Source: Clostridiales bacterium (GTDB taxonomy: Bacteria; Bacillota; Clostridia; Christensenellales; DUVY01). Taken from it: DNA of 6,764 nt. Positions 5,305-6,764 of the stretch are shown here, piece after piece. The stretch covers positions 1 through 6,764 of the forward strand of contig JAITNT010000030.1 of the NCBI GenBank assembly GCA_031290295.1. Reading direction: 5' to 3'. Below the pieces are notes generated by a model. It did not search any database and was not told the origin of the DNA. It worked only from the letters and a program-made list of their open reading frames with translations. The translations under genes and the position numbers were made by a program. Each line of letters starts with the position of its first letter. The stretch's first letter is position 1.

Positions 5305-5594
5305 GCGTAACGATAAACGGACAACTTGTAGCCGTCGGGATTTTCCTTCGTCTTTGTTGCGTTAAAAAGAAAAGTGTCCTTAACCTCAAAATCTTTATAT
5401 TTTTTGTTTGCCTCCAAAACCGCATCACGAATCGGCAACAACGTATCGGCAAACCTCTTGATAACCGTGAACGGCAAAATGACCTTGCCATATTCATGCG
5501 GCTTATACAGCCCACGGATTTTATCGGCAATGCTCCATATCAGGTCTGCCCTGTTTTCGCGTTGCTTCGTGTTTGTGCTTATCTTAAAAGCCAT
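5265..5594 (-). pseudogene. hsdM: Truncated type I restriction-modification methylase subunit HsdM (N-terminal fragment)
   Basis: The first ~80 residues match the N-terminal helical domain (HsdM_N) of type I DNA adenine methylases: RENRADLIWSIADKIRGLY (12-30) and HEYGKVILPFTVIKRF (33-48). HsdM normally has about 500 residues and carries a SAM site and an NPPF catalytic motif. Here the frame ends after 109 codons, and the last 20-25 (from about KTKENPDG) do not look like HsdM. Start and RBS are intact: AGGAG (5608-5604) lies nine bases before ATG 5594. The gene lies 88 bases downstream of a YhcG-type nuclease gene on the same strand, a common arrangement in type I loci. hsdS and hsdR are missing. 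Homology breaks off near 5346-5300, where the serine recombinase tail begins. The fragment cannot methylate DNA. Confidence 0.8.
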
Positions 5595-5682
5595 GTGTGT
5601 TTGCTCCTTTTTATATTGTGACGGTTACTTCTATCGGCTGACGTGATGTCAATTGCTTTCACCACGTATAGTCCCCGTATGT
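5595..5682 (-). promoter_or_regulatory. Intergenic region with possible hsdM promoter elements
   Basis: The minus strand has a perfect -35-like TTGACA (5652-5647), but at 17 bases spacing the -10 is only AGTAAC (5629-5624). TTGACA overlaps an imperfect palindrome TGAC-ATCAC-GTCA. A strong RBS AGGAG is at 5608-5604. No terminator for the YhcG-type gene is visible, so readthrough into hsdM is likely. Confidence 0.25.
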
Positions 5683-6764
5683 TTATTTCTTGTCGTCAGC
5701 CGCGCCGTGTTCGTCCTCAAACTCCTTTACCCATTCGGCGAGCTTGCGCTGTAACACCGCCTTGTCGGGCAAATAGAGGTTGTACTGCGCCGCATAAATA
5801 TTTGCGTCTTTTGGTAGCGTCAGCTCGACGATACTGTCGTCTTTATCTCCGCAAAGCAAAATCCCAATTGTAGGCTTTTCATAGTCCTTTTTAACAAAGC
5901 GGTCATAATAGTTAACGTACATTTGCATTTGTCCAAGGTCTTGATGCTTTAAGTCGCCTGTTTTTAGGTCAATCAAAACGTAGCAGGGCAATTCTTTATT
6001 ATAGAATACAAGGTCGACGAAAAAGTGCTTTTCGTTGAATGTAAATCTTTTTTGCCGCGAGTCAAATAAAAAGCCCGTGCCGAGTTCATATAAAAACTGC
6101 GACAACTTGCCTGTAATCGCGTTTTCCAAATCTGACTCACTATACTTCGGGCTTTCCTCCAAACCTAAAAATTCAAGTACGAGCGGGTCTTTCAATACGT
6201 CGCGAGGCTTTTCTATCGTTTGCCCCTCTTTTGAAAGCCTCATCACCTCGTCCTTATTCCTTGAAAGCGCAAGCCTTTCATATAAACTGCTTGCATATTC
6301 GCGTTGAAGCTGTCTAAAAGACCATTGCCGCTTAGTCGCCTCAATCTCGTAAAAGCTTCGTTGTGCTTCGTCACCTATTCTCATTAAAATCAAGTAGTGC
6401 GACCAGCCCACTTTGAAATACGAGGAAGCATTCTTTATCAAATCAAAGGTCTCCGCTTCGTTTTTGTCCGCTTTTGTAAGCATCGGCAATTGGGCAGACA
6501 CTGTCTGCCTTTTTTGAGCTTTGCCTTGTTCGGATAATACGGCGGACGGTGTCTGCCCAATTTTATCCCTATATGTTAAGTAAAACTTCCGTGCATTTTT
6601 TAGGTTGACAACCGAAAACCCTTTTTTGAATTTAGCGTTTAGATATTCTGATAGTCCCTCGATTAAGCCCTGACCGTACTCTGCCCGAGACTTTCCGTCT
6701 TGCTCTTTTTCTACAATCATGCGCCCTATCTCAAAATAAGTAACGCATATCGTTATATCCGCCG
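5683..6764 (-). CDS. DUF1016/YhcG-family PD-(D/E)XK nuclease (5' end outside window)
   Basis: The frame stays open through 6764: the 14 codons before ATG 6720 read ADITICVTYFEIGR and match the family's TYWEIGR-like N-terminal helix. ATG 6720 is therefore internal and the gene starts off the window. Numbered from that Met, the DUF1016 N-terminal domain covers about 1-140, with KKGFSVVNLKNARKFY at 32-47 and GWSHYLILMRI at 105-115. The C-terminal nuclease fold covers about 175-330. Putative PD-(D/E)XK residues are D236 in FFVDLVFYN, then D251 and K253 in VLIDLKTG, followed by GQMQMYVNYYD (263-273). The family is common in defence islands and beside type I restriction loci, but its cellular role is not settled. 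A palindromic DNA element sits in the linker (codons around 53-79). DNA is AT-rich relative to the left half of the window. It is followed after 88 bases by truncated hsdM on the same strand. Confidence 0.88.
   Translation of the reverse strand, partial: ADITICVTYFEIGRMIVEKEQDGKSRAEYGQGLIEGLSEYLNAKFKKGFSVVNLKNARKFYLTYRDKIGQTPSAVLSEQGKAQKRQTVSAQLPMLTKADKNEAETFDLIKNASSYFKVGWSHYLILMRIGDEAQRSFYEIEATKRQWSFRQLQREYASSLYERLALSRNKDEVMRLSKEGQTIEKPRDVLKDPLVLEFLGLEESPKYSESDLENAITGKLSQFLYELGTGFLFDSRQKRFTFNEKHFFVDLVFYNKELPCYVLIDLKTGDLKHQDLGQMQMYVNYYDRFVKKDYEKPTIGILLCGDKDDSIVELTLPKDANIYAAQYNLYLPDKAVLQRKLAEWVKEFEDEHGAADDKK
6488..6562. repeat. Inverted repeat / palindromic element within the YhcG-type gene
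   Basis: Two 22-base arms (6488-6509 and 6541-6562) are inverted copies with two mismatches, separated by 31 bases. The left arm contains a perfect palindrome GGCAGACA-C-TGTCTGCC (6493-6509). The right arm has the same palindrome with two substitutions. Both arms are translated in frame on the minus strand as QTPSA and QTVSA. Confidence 0.75.

Noticed and set aside
5222..5530. Third minus-strand frame across the hsdM/recombinase junction
   Set aside because: It matches neither protein and has no RBS; it is a shadow of the two fragments.

Overview
The window looks like chromosomal DNA from an uncultured, anaerobic, Gram-positive-type bacterium, most likely a gut or rumen Clostridia lineage. 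The evidence is a group B-like [FeFe] hydrogenase, AGGAG-type ribosome binding sites, sigma-A-like promoters, a Lit-type lipoprotein transacylase and a BspA/InlB repeat protein. This placement is an inference from gene content. No rRNA, tRNA or CRISPR array was seen.

Layout. (1) 1-561 (+) is the C-terminal part of an [FeFe] hydrogenase that begins outside the window. (2) It converges on rsmG (697-1437, -), the 16S rRNA m7G527 methyltransferase. rsmG has a terminator-like hairpin at its stop codon and an extended -10 promoter so close to its ATG that the mRNA may be almost leaderless. (3) 1438-1822 is a 385-base intergenic region holding two divergent promoters and two intergenic repeat-like stretches. 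(4) 1823-3163 (+) is a two-gene operon: a small DUF4870-like membrane protein and a Lit-family lipoprotein intramolecular transacylase. (5) 3355-4572 (+) is a 405-aa protein with one InlB-type repeat and eight BspA-type leucine-rich repeats, without a visible signal peptide or wall anchor. (6) 4615-4896 (-) is a small two-helix membrane protein resembling the PLDc_N domain.

(7) From about 4900 to the right end the DNA is clearly more AT-rich and all genes are on the minus strand. It reads as a degraded defence or mobile island. In transcription order it holds a DUF1016/YhcG-type PD-(D/E)XK nuclease (5' end outside the window), the first fifth or so of a type I restriction-modification methylase subunit (hsdM), and, joined to it in another frame, the C-terminal tail of a large serine recombinase. 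The tail stops three bases before the small membrane protein gene. The rest of hsdM, hsdS, hsdR and the recombinase catalytic domain are absent.

The most interesting points are the hsdM/recombinase junction (about 5300-5350), a palindromic insertion inside the YhcG-type gene that encodes a QTxSA peptide twice from an inverted DNA repeat, the near-leaderless rsmG start, and the enlarged extracytoplasmic loop of Lit. I see no complete new system. The right-hand island is the best candidate for a rearranged or phase-variable locus.
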